From Marisimplicoccus sp965655775 (lineage in GTDB: Bacteria; Bacteroidota; Bacteroidia; Flavobacteriales; Flavobacteriaceae), in the NCBI GenBank assembly GCA_965655775.1, contig CBFHHV010000002.1, positions 1 to 64,000 on the forward strand: a DNA stretch of 64,000 nucleotides, read 5' to 3'. A model generated the notes under the pieces. It was not told the origin of the DNA, did no database searches, and was given only the letters and a program-made list of their open reading frames with translations. Below are positions 1 through 8,439 of this stretch, piece by piece. The translations under genes and the position numbers were made by a program. Positions within the stretch are counted from its first letter, which is position 1. Each line of letters starts with the position of its first letter.

Positions 1-2
1 CT

Positions 3-41
3 GAAAGTGGTAAATGGGACTATTGGTCCATTGGTGATTAG
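3..41 (+). CDS. 3' end of an unidentified gene (partial)
   Basis: One frame is open from the window edge to a TAG and would encode ESGKWDYWSIGD, an aromatic-rich tail that looks more like a protein C-terminus than the alternative frame. Only about 12 codons are visible, so the family cannot be named. The next gene starts 40 bases later on the same strand. Confidence 0.2.
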   Translation, partial: ESGKWDYWSIGD

Positions 42-81
42 CTCTATTATATATTAGTATAATTAATATAAAATTTGTAAG

Positions 82-1395
82 ATGTGTCTCATAAAAAATA
101 TAGGTCTATTTTTAATTTTCTCAGTAGTTATTTCATGCAGTTCATTAAAATCAGATGAACAAGCATTTATTGAAATTTCAAAGAAGAATTATCAAGATCA
201 ACTTGAAGGCTTTTGGATGGGTCAATTAATTGCAAACTGGACTGGGTTAATAACTGAAAATGATAAAATTGGAAATATTGGAGAAATTAAGACAGGCGAT
301 TTCTATACAAGAGAGGACTGGGGTAAAACTGATCAAAGAAGTATTTGGGAAGATAACACAATAGACAAATCAAACATCAAAATTGATTATGTTTTGAAAT
401 CAGTAGATGAAATCTGGGGAGCAGATGATGATACTGATATTGAGTATATGTATCAGTATTTACATAATTTTCATAAAACTAGTGTTTTAACTCCATCGCA
501 AATTAGAGAAGGATGGCTTGAGCATATACACACTGAAGAAGAAAACTACTTATGGGTTTCAAACCAAAGAGCACTTGACCTAATGTTGGAAGGATTTGAG
601 CCACCCGAAACTAGTAATCCTGAAAAAAATGAATTTTATGATATGATTGATGCTCAATTAACAACTGAAATTTTTGGTTTATTCTCTCCAGCTAACCCAA
701 ATTTCTCAATAGATATGGCAAGACTACCAATTAAAACAACAGCTAGAAAAGAAGCTCAAGAAATAGCAGAGTTTTATGTAAGAATGTATTCAAATGCATC
801 TAATCCGAAAAAATTTAAATCAATTAAAGAAAAAATTCTTTGGCTTGCTAATGAGTCTAGAACTAGGCTCAATAATGATTTATATCCTGCGAAAATGTAT
901 GATTATGTAAAAGGTTTATATAAATCAGGAATTAAATGGGAACAGACAAGAGATTCTATTTATTATAGATATCAAGTAAATCAAAAAGACAATTACAACA
1001 TAACATCTAAAAATTTATATTGTAATGGTTGTTTCGCTGCTGGAATTAATTTTGCTTCTAGTCTTGTAAGTTTATTTTATGGAGAGGGTGACTTAAAAGA
1101 GACAATAAAGATTGGTACACTGGCTGGTTGGGACTCTGACAATCCAACGTCAACATGGGGAGGGTTAATTGGATTTATAATTGGTAGAGAAATGATTGAA
1201 AAAGAATTTGACATGAAACTTTCAAGTAAGTTTAATATTCATAGAACAAGAAAGAACTTCCCTAACAACGGCATAGATACATTTGAGAATATGTCGATCG
1301 ACGGGATGAAGATAATTGATAAGGTTGTAATAGAAGAACTTAATGGAAAAATTGATGAAGATAATAAGTCATGGTTAATTCCAATTATTAATTAA
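82..1395 (+). CDS. ADP-ribosylglycohydrolase-family lipoprotein
   Basis: This looks like an ADP-ribosylglycohydrolase (DraG/ARH fold), a family that uses two magnesium ions to remove ADP-ribose from proteins or small molecules. Acidic metal-binding motifs are visible: DDDTD at residues 115-119 and GWDSD at 349-353, the latter followed by a TSTWGG stretch typical of the family's last metal-binding motif. The N-terminus is a lipoprotein signal with lipobox VISC (Cys19), so the enzyme should be membrane-anchored outside the cytoplasm, which is unusual for a hydrolase of an intracellular modification. It may instead act on another N-glycosidic substrate. An SRPBCC gene follows after 3 bases and is probably cotranscribed. 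The family is fairly certain, the substrate unknown. Confidence 0.8.
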   Translation: MCLIKNIGLFLIFSVVISCSSLKSDEQAFIEISKKNYQDQLEGFWMGQLIANWTGLITENDKIGNIGEIKTGDFYTREDWGKTDQRSIWEDNTIDKSNIKIDYVLKSVDEIWGADDDTDIEYMYQYLHNFHKTSVLTPSQIREGWLEHIHTEEENYLWVSNQRALDLMLEGFEPPETSNPEKNEFYDMIDAQLTTEIFGLFSPANPNFSIDMARLPIKTTARKEAQEIAEFYVRMYSNASNPKKFKSIKEKILWLANESRTRLNNDLYPAKMYDYVKGLYKSGIKWEQTRDSIYYRYQVNQKDNYNITSKNLYCNGCFAAGINFASSLVSLFYGEGDLKETIKIGTLAGWDSDNPTSTWGGLIGFIIGREMIEKEFDMKLSSKFNIHRTRKNFPNNGIDTFENMSIDGMKIIDKVVIEELNGKIDEDNKSWLIPIIN

Positions 1396-1398
1396 AAA

Positions 1399-1884
1399 AT
1401 GATTTTACCTGTAAGTAATTCAATTGATTTAGATTTTGATAGACAGTCTGTCTGGAGGATTATATCAGAACCAGGAAACCTGAACAAAGTTCATCCTTTC
1501 TGTAAATCTAACAAAGTTGTTAATTGGGATGAAGATAACCATGAAGATATATTAGAGTATTTAAATGGGGTAACACTTCACAGGAAGTTTGATAAATGGA
1601 ACGAAGGGGAAGGATATGAACTTAATATTGGAAGGGAGAATGGAAGAAAGTCTAAGGTTATTTGGAAAATTAGCGGTGAAAAAAAGTCAAAACTCAAAAT
1701 CACAGTTTACCCTCATGTTTTTAGCAATAGAAGCAGAATAATTTATTTTATAATTCACGCTTTATTTATTAATCCAGGATTAAAAAAATATTTAAGCTCA
1801 GTTTTGAGGGGTTATAGATGGTATCTAGAAAATAAACAGCCCGTTCCCAGGAATCACTTTGGGAGACATAAATGGTTTTCCTAA
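1399..1884 (+). CDS. SRPBCC-family protein
   Basis: A 161-residue protein beginning with the pattern of the START/SRPBCC fold, in which a helix-grip cavity binds lipids, polyketides or other hydrophobic ligands. The N-terminal strand plus 'QSVWRIISEPGNL' helix corresponds to the family's opening 'vW..lsdp.n...hPf' region, and the C-terminus is a long amphipathic helix ending in basic residues. A hydrophobic stretch near residues 113-124 (IIYFIIHALFI) could lie on a membrane. There is no signal peptide, so it should be cytoplasmic. It starts 3 bases after the ADP-ribosylglycohydrolase-like gene, indicating an operon. The ligand cannot be told from sequence. Confidence 0.65.
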   Translation: MILPVSNSIDLDFDRQSVWRIISEPGNLNKVHPFCKSNKVVNWDEDNHEDILEYLNGVTLHRKFDKWNEGEGYELNIGRENGRKSKVIWKISGEKKSKLKITVYPHVFSNRSRIIYFIIHALFINPGLKKYLSSVLRGYRWYLENKQPVPRNHFGRHKWFS

Positions 1885-1914
1885 TTATTAGGAAAATATA
1901 TTTACTTCGATTTT

Positions 1915-2405
1915 TCAGTCGTTATTATGATCATGATCCATATGATTCATTTTCATCTTTCCAATGTTTAAGATGGGCATCATTAATCCAACAGATTTCA
2001 TCATATCAGAGTGATTGTAGTATACTTTAAGCATTCTGTTTTTAAATGGTTTAAATTCAATTCCAAAGTATGGCTCTGAATCCATTCTCATTGTATGTGA
2101 TGAAGTATGCATACCTGGCATCATTCCTGGCATTGCCATATCACCAGTCATCAAACCTCCAACCAATGTGAATTTTTTAATATTATACTTTGCATTGTAC
2201 ATTATCATATAGACATCGCCACCATCAAATGGGGTAACCATAGCCTTGGCTCCAATTGAGATTTTTGGAAAGGGCATATAATTTAAGCCCATGCCAATTT
2301 GAGCATATTCACTTTCAAGACAACTCCACCCATTAAACCAACATGAGCTTGAGACTGAAGATTAAAAGTTATAAATAATAGTATAGGTATAAGAAGTTTA
2401 TTCGT
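1915..2405 (-). pseudogene. Frameshifted exported Met/His-rich protein
   Basis: The intact part (from about 2316 down to 1915) encodes a Met/Gly-rich, beta-strand-like protein that ends in a metal-binding type tail, MNHMDHDHNND. A typical exported N-terminus lies upstream in another frame: NKLLIPILLFITF followed by NLQSQAHVGLMGG. The two halves join if the frame shifts near 2313-2325. The N-terminal frame also has no ATG. An ACG at 2403-2405 sits exactly where the start codon would be expected, so a T-to-C change may have destroyed it. The result is a gene with two lesions, or one lesion plus a sequencing error. An ATG at 2292 could start a short product without signal peptide. A copper- or metal-related outer-membrane role is only a guess from the Met and His content. 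Confidence 0.55.
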
Positions 2406-2410
2406 AATAA

Positions 2411-2584
2411 TTATTTTGGTAGTGAACCGTGTCGGTCATAATAGTCCTTATCGTAATCAAATTTTTCTTTAGTTGATAAAAAAAGAGAGATAATAACTAG
2501 AAGAGTAACTGTACATCCAAAAATAAAAATGGATAGAGTTAAGTCACCAAGCAATAAATCTTTTATTTGACCGTACCTATTCAC
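2411..2584 (-). CDS. Small single-pass membrane protein (57 aa)
   Basis: A GTG-initiated reading frame encodes 57 residues: a short polar N-terminus, one hydrophobic helix (LSIFIFGCTVTLLVIISLFL, about residues 17-36), then a charged tail FDYDKDYYDRHGSLPK. The composition looks like a real membrane protein rather than noise. Its stop lies just upstream of the broken exported Met/His-rich gene on the same strand, so the two probably formed an operon. No family is recognised; small subunits of oxidases or metal transport systems look like this. Confidence 0.45.
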   Translation of the reverse strand: MNRYGQIKDLLLGDLTLSIFIFGCTVTLLVIISLFLSTKEKFDYDKDYYDRHGSLPK

Positions 2585-2646
2585 AAGTCTAAATTATTTA
2601 TATACTATAAGAAATCTTTCTAATGTAATATAATTAACAAAACTTT

Positions 2647-2679
2647 TTGATTTACATGTTGAAGTAAAATATACATTTG
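2647..2679 (+). promoter_or_regulatory. Candidate Bacteroidota promoter
   Basis: A TTG at 2647-2649 is followed 22 bases later by TACATTTG (2672-2679), which fits the Bacteroidota -33/-7 pattern TTG and TAnnTTTG with a slightly long spacer. It lies 13 bases before the ATG of a 34-codon membrane-protein frame, which supports that small frame being expressed. Confidence 0.4.
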
Positions 2680-2692
2680 TGGTGTGTTTAAT

Positions 2693-2797
2693 ATGAACAA
2701 AATTCCAAAAGAATATTACCCTGAAATCCTATTCGTGGTCTTCCTTATTTTTATGTTTTCCAAAGTCTACATAATGGTTCAACTCGCAAACTCTTAG
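2693..2797 (+). CDS. Small membrane protein (34 aa)
   Basis: An ATG-initiated frame encodes 34 residues with a charged start (MNKIPKEYYPE) and one hydrophobic helix (ILFVVFLIFMFSKVYIMV). A TAnnTTTG promoter box lies just upstream and the frame ends 4 bases before the stop of the convergent DUF885 gene. The size is at the limit of what can be judged by eye, and no family is recognised. Confidence 0.35.
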   Translation: MNKIPKEYYPEILFVVFLIFMFSKVYIMVQLANS

Positions 2798-2801
2798 CTA
2801 C

Positions 2802-4448
2802 CTAGTTTAGACCAGGTATAATTTGACTTATAACTGAAGAGTCATTATTAATTTCCCAATGAAAAAGTGTCATTGGAATGTTTCCAACACTTATTATCTT
2901 ATTAAAGAAACTCTTCAAATCAGCTGATGTATTATTCTCATTTAATCGAGAATATTCAGCAAGTGCATTTTCGAATAAATACTTTCCAGTTATGTAGCTA
3001 GTTCCGTAACCAGGCTGTCTTAAGTATAAATGCTGTTCAAATATTAAAAGTTCTTTCTCTGTTTTCATCCAGCCTCTAGGCGTATATTCAGAATGTATTT
3101 TTCCTGCATCTTCCATGCTCATTAAATTTGCATGCGCATATAAAGATCCTAATCCCCTTGCTGCTCTTTGGGCAATTAATATATATACTATTTCTTTAGA
3201 TCTGGGACTATTTTCATATAGTCCTGCCTGCATAAACATTTCCTCTACACCTGTCGCTACTCCCTCGTTTCTGCTATCAAAAATGTTATACAATAGAGGT
3301 TCTCTCCTTACAATATTTTGACTTGGATTAAAATCCATTTCAGCTAACTCAAACCAATGAAAAAAGTGAGAGAAAAGTGGCTTTGGGTCAAGGTGTGCAG
3401 TTATCCAAAAAAAGTTTCTTTTATCTTCAGGAATATAGCCACCAAGATGTTCATTAAGAGCATCCTTATAAAAATCTTTTACATCAAGTATTTCTTCTTT
3501 ATCTAGAAAATTTAGTAATTCCTTTGAAGCTTGATTGACAAGAATATCATATTCTTCTGAAGTAGATGCAGGAATTAACTTTGGCAAATTCCTATTCTTA
3601 TGTTCTTCTAATTTTAATGATGCCCAGGCTCTGGCAAGCTCTCTTTTTAAGATCATTACTTCATCATCCCATGTTAGTGGTACAAGATGAACATTTTGCT
3701 GATACCAGGTATAATTTTCTTTTCCAATTCCAGAGGGTCCATCTTTTTTTGAAGACTCAGTTTTTAACCACTCTGAAAGACTCTCTGTAGATTCAATAGC
3801 TTTATTTATAGTATTAACTAGACTCTTATTATTATTTACATCAGGATAATTCAATATTGATTTTAGGTCTATTGTTTGCCTATCAATATCTCTTATCCCA
3901 GCAATCCAAAGATCTTTTGCATTTCCTGTTAAATTTGATTTTGCTTGCTCATTTATTATGGGTATTACTTGAAGTTGTTTATCAAGTTTAGATGACTCAT
4001 TTTTTGAAAGTGGGAAATTATACTGCCATATTTCAATAACACTGTGGTGTGTAGGTCCCTCGTGAGCTGGAACATCACTCCTGTACATCCATACTGATTT
4101 ATAATATGCTGGATCTCTTTCCCATGGTTTTAGAACTCTAAAATTAAATTCAAAACCGTTCATTTCAGCCCATATTATTGACCAGTCAATTTTGCTTTTA
4201 GTTTCTAACTCTGAATTATCTATCTTAATGAGTCTATCTCTCAACTTTCTAAATTCAGGCATTCTATTTTTGAATGTTTCATTTGAATAATCTGGAGCAC
4301 CATTTTTTAATGGTGGGAATTCAAATTGACGCCAATCATTATACAATTCCTCTAACTCCTGTCTATTGTTTTCTTGGGAAGACAAGAATTCATTAGTAAC
4401 AAGAGAAAGAATTATCGCTAAAGAACAAATTAAATAAGGCTTTTTCAT
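2802..4448 (-). CDS. Exported DUF885-family protein
   Basis: A 548-residue exported protein (signal peptide about residues 1-25, ending SSQ) that resembles DUF885, a mostly helical family related to zinc peptidases. The helix EGVATGVEEMFMQAGLY (about 394-410) matches the family's 'EGWA.Y.E....e.G' helix, and the C-terminal 'PGYGTSYITGK' matches its P..A.sY..G segment. Where other members carry a zinc-binding HExxxxH-type motif, this protein has HFFHWFELAEM (about 361-371), so the catalytic site may be altered or lost. It is transcribed alone, divergent from the DUF1080 gene. Confidence in the family is moderate. Confidence 0.6.
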   Translation of the reverse strand: MKKPYLICSLAIILSLVTNEFLSSQENNRQELEELYNDWRQFEFPPLKNGAPDYSNETFKNRMPEFRKLRDRLIKIDNSELETKSKIDWSIIWAEMNGFEFNFRVLKPWERDPAYYKSVWMYRSDVPAHEGPTHHSVIEIWQYNFPLSKNESSKLDKQLQVIPIINEQAKSNLTGNAKDLWIAGIRDIDRQTIDLKSILNYPDVNNNKSLVNTINKAIESTESLSEWLKTESSKKDGPSGIGKENYTWYQQNVHLVPLTWDDEVMILKRELARAWASLKLEEHKNRNLPKLIPASTSEEYDILVNQASKELLNFLDKEEILDVKDFYKDALNEHLGGYIPEDKRNFFWITAHLDPKPLFSHFFHWFELAEMDFNPSQNIVRREPLLYNIFDSRNEGVATGVEEMFMQAGLYENSPRSKEIVYILIAQRAARGLGSLYAHANLMSMEDAGKIHSEYTPRGWMKTEKELLIFEQHLYLRQPGYGTSYITGKYLFENALAEYSRLNENNTSADLKSFFNKIISVGNIPMTLFHWEINNDSSVISQIIPGLN

Positions 4449-4493
4449 AATAACAATTTATGAAAAAAGCTTTTAAAATTATACCTTAGAGAT

Positions 4494-5273
4494 ATGAGAC
4501 CTTATATATTTATTAGCTTAATCAGTATTGTGTCAATTTACTGCGGTACTGAAAAAGAAGAATGGATATCTCTTTTTGATGGAGAAAGTCTTAGTGGATG
4601 GGAGATGAAAATTGCTGGATATGAGTTAAATAATAATTACAGAAATACATTTAGTGTAAAAGATGGAATAATTAGAGTTTCCTACAGTGATTATGACTCA
4701 TTTGATGAAAAGTTTGGGCATCTTTTTTATACAAAAAAGAAGTTCAAAAATTATCACTTGAAGATGGACTACAGGTTTTATGGTGAGCATGCAAATCAAT
4801 TAAAAAACGAAGATGAAGCATGGAATTATAAAAATAGTGGTGTTATGCTTCATTCTGAAGATCCATCAAAAATGTTCCTAGATCAAGAGTTTCCAGTAAG
4901 TATAGAAGCACAATTTTTAGGAGGATCAGGAGAAAGAGATAGACCAACTTTAAATATGTGTTCACCTGGAACTGAGGTTGATATTAATGGATCTCAAGCT
5001 TTGAGACATTGTGTTTCTTCAAGTTCTAAAACATATCATAATGAAGATTGGGTTAGTGTTGAATTAATTGTTTATTCTGATTCCATTGTGCACCATGTAA
5101 TAGACAAAGATACAGTCATGACATACTCAAATATTAAAATTGGTGGAGGCTATTTATCAGACAACTTCACAGATAAAATTGGTGAGCCACTTGAGGAAGG
5201 GTATATTTCACTTCAGTCTGAAGGTCATCCAATAGAATTTAAAAACATAATAATAAGAGAACTTATTGAGTAG
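4494..5273 (+). CDS. DUF1080 (3-keto-disaccharide hydrolase-like) lipoprotein
   Basis: A 259-residue protein with the DUF1080 opening EWISLFDGESLSGW directly after a short signal peptide, and the family's 'FKNYHLKMDYRF' and 'NSGVMLHSED' strands of a jelly-roll fold. DUF1080 enzymes in Bacteroidota hydrolyse 3-keto-glycosides or bind glycans outside the cell. The N-terminus ends in a lipobox-like SIYC at about residues 14-17, so it is probably a lipoprotein. The downstream acetyltransferase ATG comes 4 bases after its stop, so the two are likely cotranscribed. The family is confident; the glycan is unknown. Confidence 0.8.
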   Translation: MRPYIFISLISIVSIYCGTEKEEWISLFDGESLSGWEMKIAGYELNNNYRNTFSVKDGIIRVSYSDYDSFDEKFGHLFYTKKKFKNYHLKMDYRFYGEHANQLKNEDEAWNYKNSGVMLHSEDPSKMFLDQEFPVSIEAQFLGGSGERDRPTLNMCSPGTEVDINGSQALRHCVSSSSKTYHNEDWVSVELIVYSDSIVHHVIDKDTVMTYSNIKIGGGYLSDNFTDKIGEPLEEGYISLQSEGHPIEFKNIIIRELIE

Positions 5274-5277
5274 CACA

Positions 5278-5721
5278 ATGCAAGTAAGAGAAGCTAAATT
5301 GTCTGATCTAGAAAATCTATCAGCTTTGTTCAATTCTTATAGAATGTTTTATGGGAAAAAATCTGACTTAAAAATTGCTGAAGAATTCTTAAGATCGAGA
5401 ATTGAAAATAAAGATTCCAAAATATTTGTTTGTGATTTAAATAATGGATTATCTGGCTTTGTGCAATTATATCCAATATTCTCATCAACTAGGGTTAGCA
5501 AATATTGGTTATTAAATGATTTATTTGTTGATATTAAAAAAAGAGGTAAAGGATACTCAAAGCTACTAATTGAAAGGTCTAAGGAACTTGTCATAGAATC
5601 GAACGCATGTGGGATGATGCTAGAAACTGAAAAGTCAAATGATATAGGCAATATGTTATATCCATCAACAGGTTTTAAAAAAAATGAATTATGCAATTTT
5701 TATGAATGGGTTCCTAATTAA
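5278..5721 (+). CDS. GNAT-family N-acetyltransferase
   Basis: A cytoplasmic acetyl-CoA dependent N-acetyltransferase of the GNAT fold. Visible features are the N-terminal 'VREAKLSDLENLSALF' helix start, motif A 'DIKKRGKGYSKLLIERS' (the acetyl-CoA pyrophosphate loop R-G-K-G-Y-S), and a C-terminal 'YPSTGFKKNE' that matches the motif B 'ly.k.GF' end. I start it at the ATG at 5278 because the longer frame would begin with TTG inside the previous gene. The frame overlaps the convergent SGNH gene by 4 bases. The substrate is unknown. Confidence 0.8.
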   Translation: MQVREAKLSDLENLSALFNSYRMFYGKKSDLKIAEEFLRSRIENKDSKIFVCDLNNGLSGFVQLYPIFSSTRVSKYWLLNDLFVDIKKRGKGYSKLLIERSKELVIESNACGMMLETEKSNDIGNMLYPSTGFKKNELCNFYEWVPN

Positions 5722-6500
5722 TAATTCTTTTTTAAGTACACTAATGTAGCCTTATCTGCAATTTCTTGAAGAAGCATTTTGTCCTCTTCATCTATGGCCC
5801 CATAGTAATCATATTTTAGACCTATTGGAGATGTTCCATATATACTTGCAAAAACAGTACATGCTGCCAAGTATGTTCCTTTAAGATTTGGGTGTGTCCC
5901 ATCATCTTGATGGAGTTTTATGTCTGGGAATTCCTTATATGCAATATCAAAAGCTAAGCCAACAGGAATTACAAGAACATTATTTTCTTTACCAACTTTT
6001 GTATAGATATCTTCAATAATTCTTATTTGATTATCTTCAAAATCTTTATGTGGTTTGACGTAAGCATGGGTCATATAAAGAGCTGCTTTAGAATTATTTG
6101 CTTTGATAGACTCTATATGTTTTTTAGCGAAGTACGAGAACTCTTTTCGGTTTTCTTTAGTTAATGGCTCAGAGCTTCCACCTTGAAGAATAACTAAATC
6201 AAATTTTTTAATTGAACTGATTGCTCCTGGCTTAACAAGTCTTTCAACATCATGATGTTTTAATCTTGCCCCACCAATTGTTGCAGATTTTACAGATGCT
6301 CCACCATCATAATCCTCAAGATACTCCTCAACCATACGTTTGAAATGATTATGAAGACTATCCCCGTAATATAAGTAACTGTTACCAATGAATAATATTG
6401 TTCTTGGTTCTTGATTTCTATCACGATCTTCAACCTCCTGAGATAGTAACGAGTTTGAAAAGATTAGTAGTATTACAAAAAAATTATAAATATTTTTCAT
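5718..6500 (-). CDS. Exported SGNH/GDSL hydrolase
   Basis: A secreted esterase or deacetylase of the SGNH fold. After a signal peptide (residues 1-20, ending LLSQ) comes block I, LFIGNSYLYYGDSL, where Ser41 in G-N-S replaces the usual GDS. A glycine/asparagine-type block ('LVILQGGSSEP') and the terminal catalytic DGTHPN (about residue 206) are present, giving a complete Ser-Asp-His set. Proteins of this type commonly remove acyl groups from glycans. Transcribed alone; its 3' end overlaps the GNAT gene by 4 bases. Confidence 0.75.
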   Translation of the reverse strand: MKNIYNFFVILLIFSNSLLSQEVEDRDRNQEPRTILFIGNSYLYYGDSLHNHFKRMVEEYLEDYDGGASVKSATIGGARLKHHDVERLVKPGAISSIKKFDLVILQGGSSEPLTKENRKEFSYFAKKHIESIKANNSKAALYMTHAYVKPHKDFEDNQIRIIEDIYTKVGKENNVLVIPVGLAFDIAYKEFPDIKLHQDDGTHPNLKGTYLAACTVFASIYGTSPIGLKYDYYGAIDEEDKMLLQEIADKATLVYLKKNY

Positions 6501-6572
6501 TGTTTTTATTTCTAGAAGGTAAATATTCTTTTAATTTTAACCAAGTTTCGTTTAATCCCCAAAAATTAAAAT

Positions 6573-7778
6573 ATGTCAATAGATAAAAGAGATTTTGATA
6601 TAATAATCTGGGGTGCATCGGGATTTACAGGTAGACTTGTTGCTGAATATTTATGTCAAAATTATAGTCCTAATGAATTAAAATGGGCTATAGCAGGAAG
6701 AGATGCTAACAAGCTTAATAAAATAAGAGACCAATACCTTAATGAAAAAATTCCAATAATTATTGCAGACAGCTTTGATGAGGTTAGCTTAAACAAAATG
6801 ACAAAAAGAACTAAGGTAATATGCACTACGGTTGGCCCATATGCAAAATATGGATCGTTTCTTGTAAAGTCATGTGTTAGCTCAAAAACACATTATTGTG
6901 ATTTAGCCGGTGAGGCACAATGGATTAGAAAAATGATTGATCTTCATCATGAAGATGCTAGAGATAATAACCTAAGAATAGTGAATTCTTGTGGTTTTGA
7001 TTCCATACCATCAGATCTGGGTGTCTATTATATTCATAAAAATATTTCCAAAAAAAATCTCTCAATAAGAATGAGGGTTACAGGTGCAAAAGGGACCTAC
7101 AGTGGTGGAACATATGCAAGTATGCAAAATATAATCAAGGAAGCATTTAAAGATAGGGAGGTAAGAAAAAGTTTAACTAATCCTTACGGACTAAATCCTG
7201 TCGGGCAACAAGATGGACTTGATAAGAGAGATTTAAGATCTGTGAAATATGATAAAAGAATTAAAAGCTGGATATCCCCTTTCTTAATGGCTGGAATTAA
7301 TACCCGAATTGTTAGAAGGAGTAATGCATTAAGTAATTTCAGTTATGGAAAAGAATTTACATATGACGAAGCCGTAATGACTGGGAAAGGATTTAAAGGA
7401 AGATTAAATGGAATTTTTCTATCAATTCCTCTTATGTTTCTTGCCGCAAAACCTGGATCTTTCTTTAATAAAATTTTTAATATTATTTCTCCTAAACCAG
7501 GACAGGGTCCAAATAAAAAAGAAAGAGAAAATGGATATTTTAGTTTACGATTTTTTGTTTTTCAAAAAGATGGTAATAAATCAATTTACAAAGTAACAGG
7601 TGATAGAGATCCTGGTTATGGCTCTACCTCTAAGATGTTAGCTGAAAGTGCTGTATGTCTTGCAAAAGATAGGCTAGAAGAGAACTATGGCGTTCTAACA
7701 CCATCTTATGCTATGGGTGATAATATTCTTAACAGACTTATTGCAAAATCTGGATTGACATTTAGTAAGATTAAATGA
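6573..7778 (+). CDS. Saccharopine dehydrogenase-like (SCCPDH/enoyl reductase-type) oxidoreductase
   Basis: A 401-residue NAD(P)-dependent enzyme with an N-terminal Rossmann motif, IIIWGASGFTGRLVAEYL (residues about 10-27), followed by 'KWAIAGRDANKL'. This opening and the segment 'HYCDLAGEAQWIRKMI' are characteristic of the saccharopine dehydrogenase-like family that includes human SCCPDH and mycobacterial trans-acting enoyl reductases. No lysine-pathway genes are nearby, so a role in lipid or polyketide-like reduction is more plausible than lysine metabolism. The stop codon overlaps the start of the next, frameshifted membrane-protein gene. Confidence 0.8.
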   Translation: MSIDKRDFDIIIWGASGFTGRLVAEYLCQNYSPNELKWAIAGRDANKLNKIRDQYLNEKIPIIIADSFDEVSLNKMTKRTKVICTTVGPYAKYGSFLVKSCVSSKTHYCDLAGEAQWIRKMIDLHHEDARDNNLRIVNSCGFDSIPSDLGVYYIHKNISKKNLSIRMRVTGAKGTYSGGTYASMQNIIKEAFKDREVRKSLTNPYGLNPVGQQDGLDKRDLRSVKYDKRIKSWISPFLMAGINTRIVRRSNALSNFSYGKEFTYDEAVMTGKGFKGRLNGIFLSIPLMFLAAKPGSFFNKIFNIISPKPGQGPNKKERENGYFSLRFFVFQKDGNKSIYKVTGDRDPGYGSTSKMLAESAVCLAKDRLEENYGVLTPSYAMGDNILNRLIAKSGLTFSKIK

Positions 7779-8348
7779 TGAAGCTCAAAATTAATCTCAA
7801 AAATTTATTGATTATTGGATTATTTTTTGAGTTAATAATATTTGGAATCTCTTATCTAATTGTTGATAATTGGGGAGATACATTCAGGCTTTCTGCAAGG
7901 TATTCTGGAAGACTATCTTCAGTTATATACCTGACATGCTTCTATTTTTTCACTTTTTCATTTATAAAAAAAATCTGAGACAGAACTTAAGAATAGTATC
8001 ATCTTATTTTGCTTTCTTCACTATATTCATTTTATATATTTATCTCTAACAGTCTACCTCAATGATTTACCAATAATTCCAGTTAGATTAACAGAAGGAT
8101 TTATAGCATATTTAATGATTTTAATTTACCCTTTTATAATTAGTAAGATTAAGAACATTATCTACCATTTAGTATATTTTTATTATGTAGGTATTGTAAT
8201 GGCAATAACAATTTTAGGAAGGATTAGAGGAACTTTTGAAGGTGCAAATCCTGAGGTTTCTCATTACATTGGTTTATCTGCAATAATACTAGGTTTTATT
8301 TATTTTACTTATGTTATTATAAGAGCTAAAAAGTCTGAAATTAAATAA
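7775..8348 (+). pseudogene. Polytopic membrane protein interrupted by a poly-A frameshift
   Basis: Two adjacent reading frames (7775-7978 and the frame continuing to 8348) form one protein of about 190 residues if one A is removed from the run of eight A at 7966-7973. The joined product reads ..FIKK then SETELKNSIILF.. and has about five hydrophobic helices, an 'RYSGRLSSVIYL' segment and a HYIH pair in the middle helix, loosely like small ferric-reductase-type membrane proteins. Downstream of the run the second frame stays open without stops up to the final codons, which strongly supports a single gene. It could be a pseudogene, a sequencing error, or a gene read by slippage. The start overlaps the preceding oxidoreductase stop, so it belongs to that operon. 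Confidence 0.65.
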
Positions 8349-8402
8349 CAATCTCTTTACAATTTATTAACCAACAGGAATGAAAATTATTTCAAGTTAA
8401 AG

Positions 8403-8410
8403 TATCTTTG
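8403..8410 (+). promoter_or_regulatory. Candidate -7 promoter box
   Basis: TATCTTTG matches the Bacteroidota -7 consensus TAnnTTTG and lies 29 bases before the ATG of the small exported protein. No clear TTG -33 element is seen at the expected distance. Confidence 0.35.
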
Positions 8411-8439
8411 CAAAAGATTTAAAAACCTAATAATTACAA

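Noticed and set aside
3115..3790. Two plus-strand open frames opposite the DUF885 gene
   Set aside because: Antisense shadows of a gene with clear family motifs; composition not protein-like.
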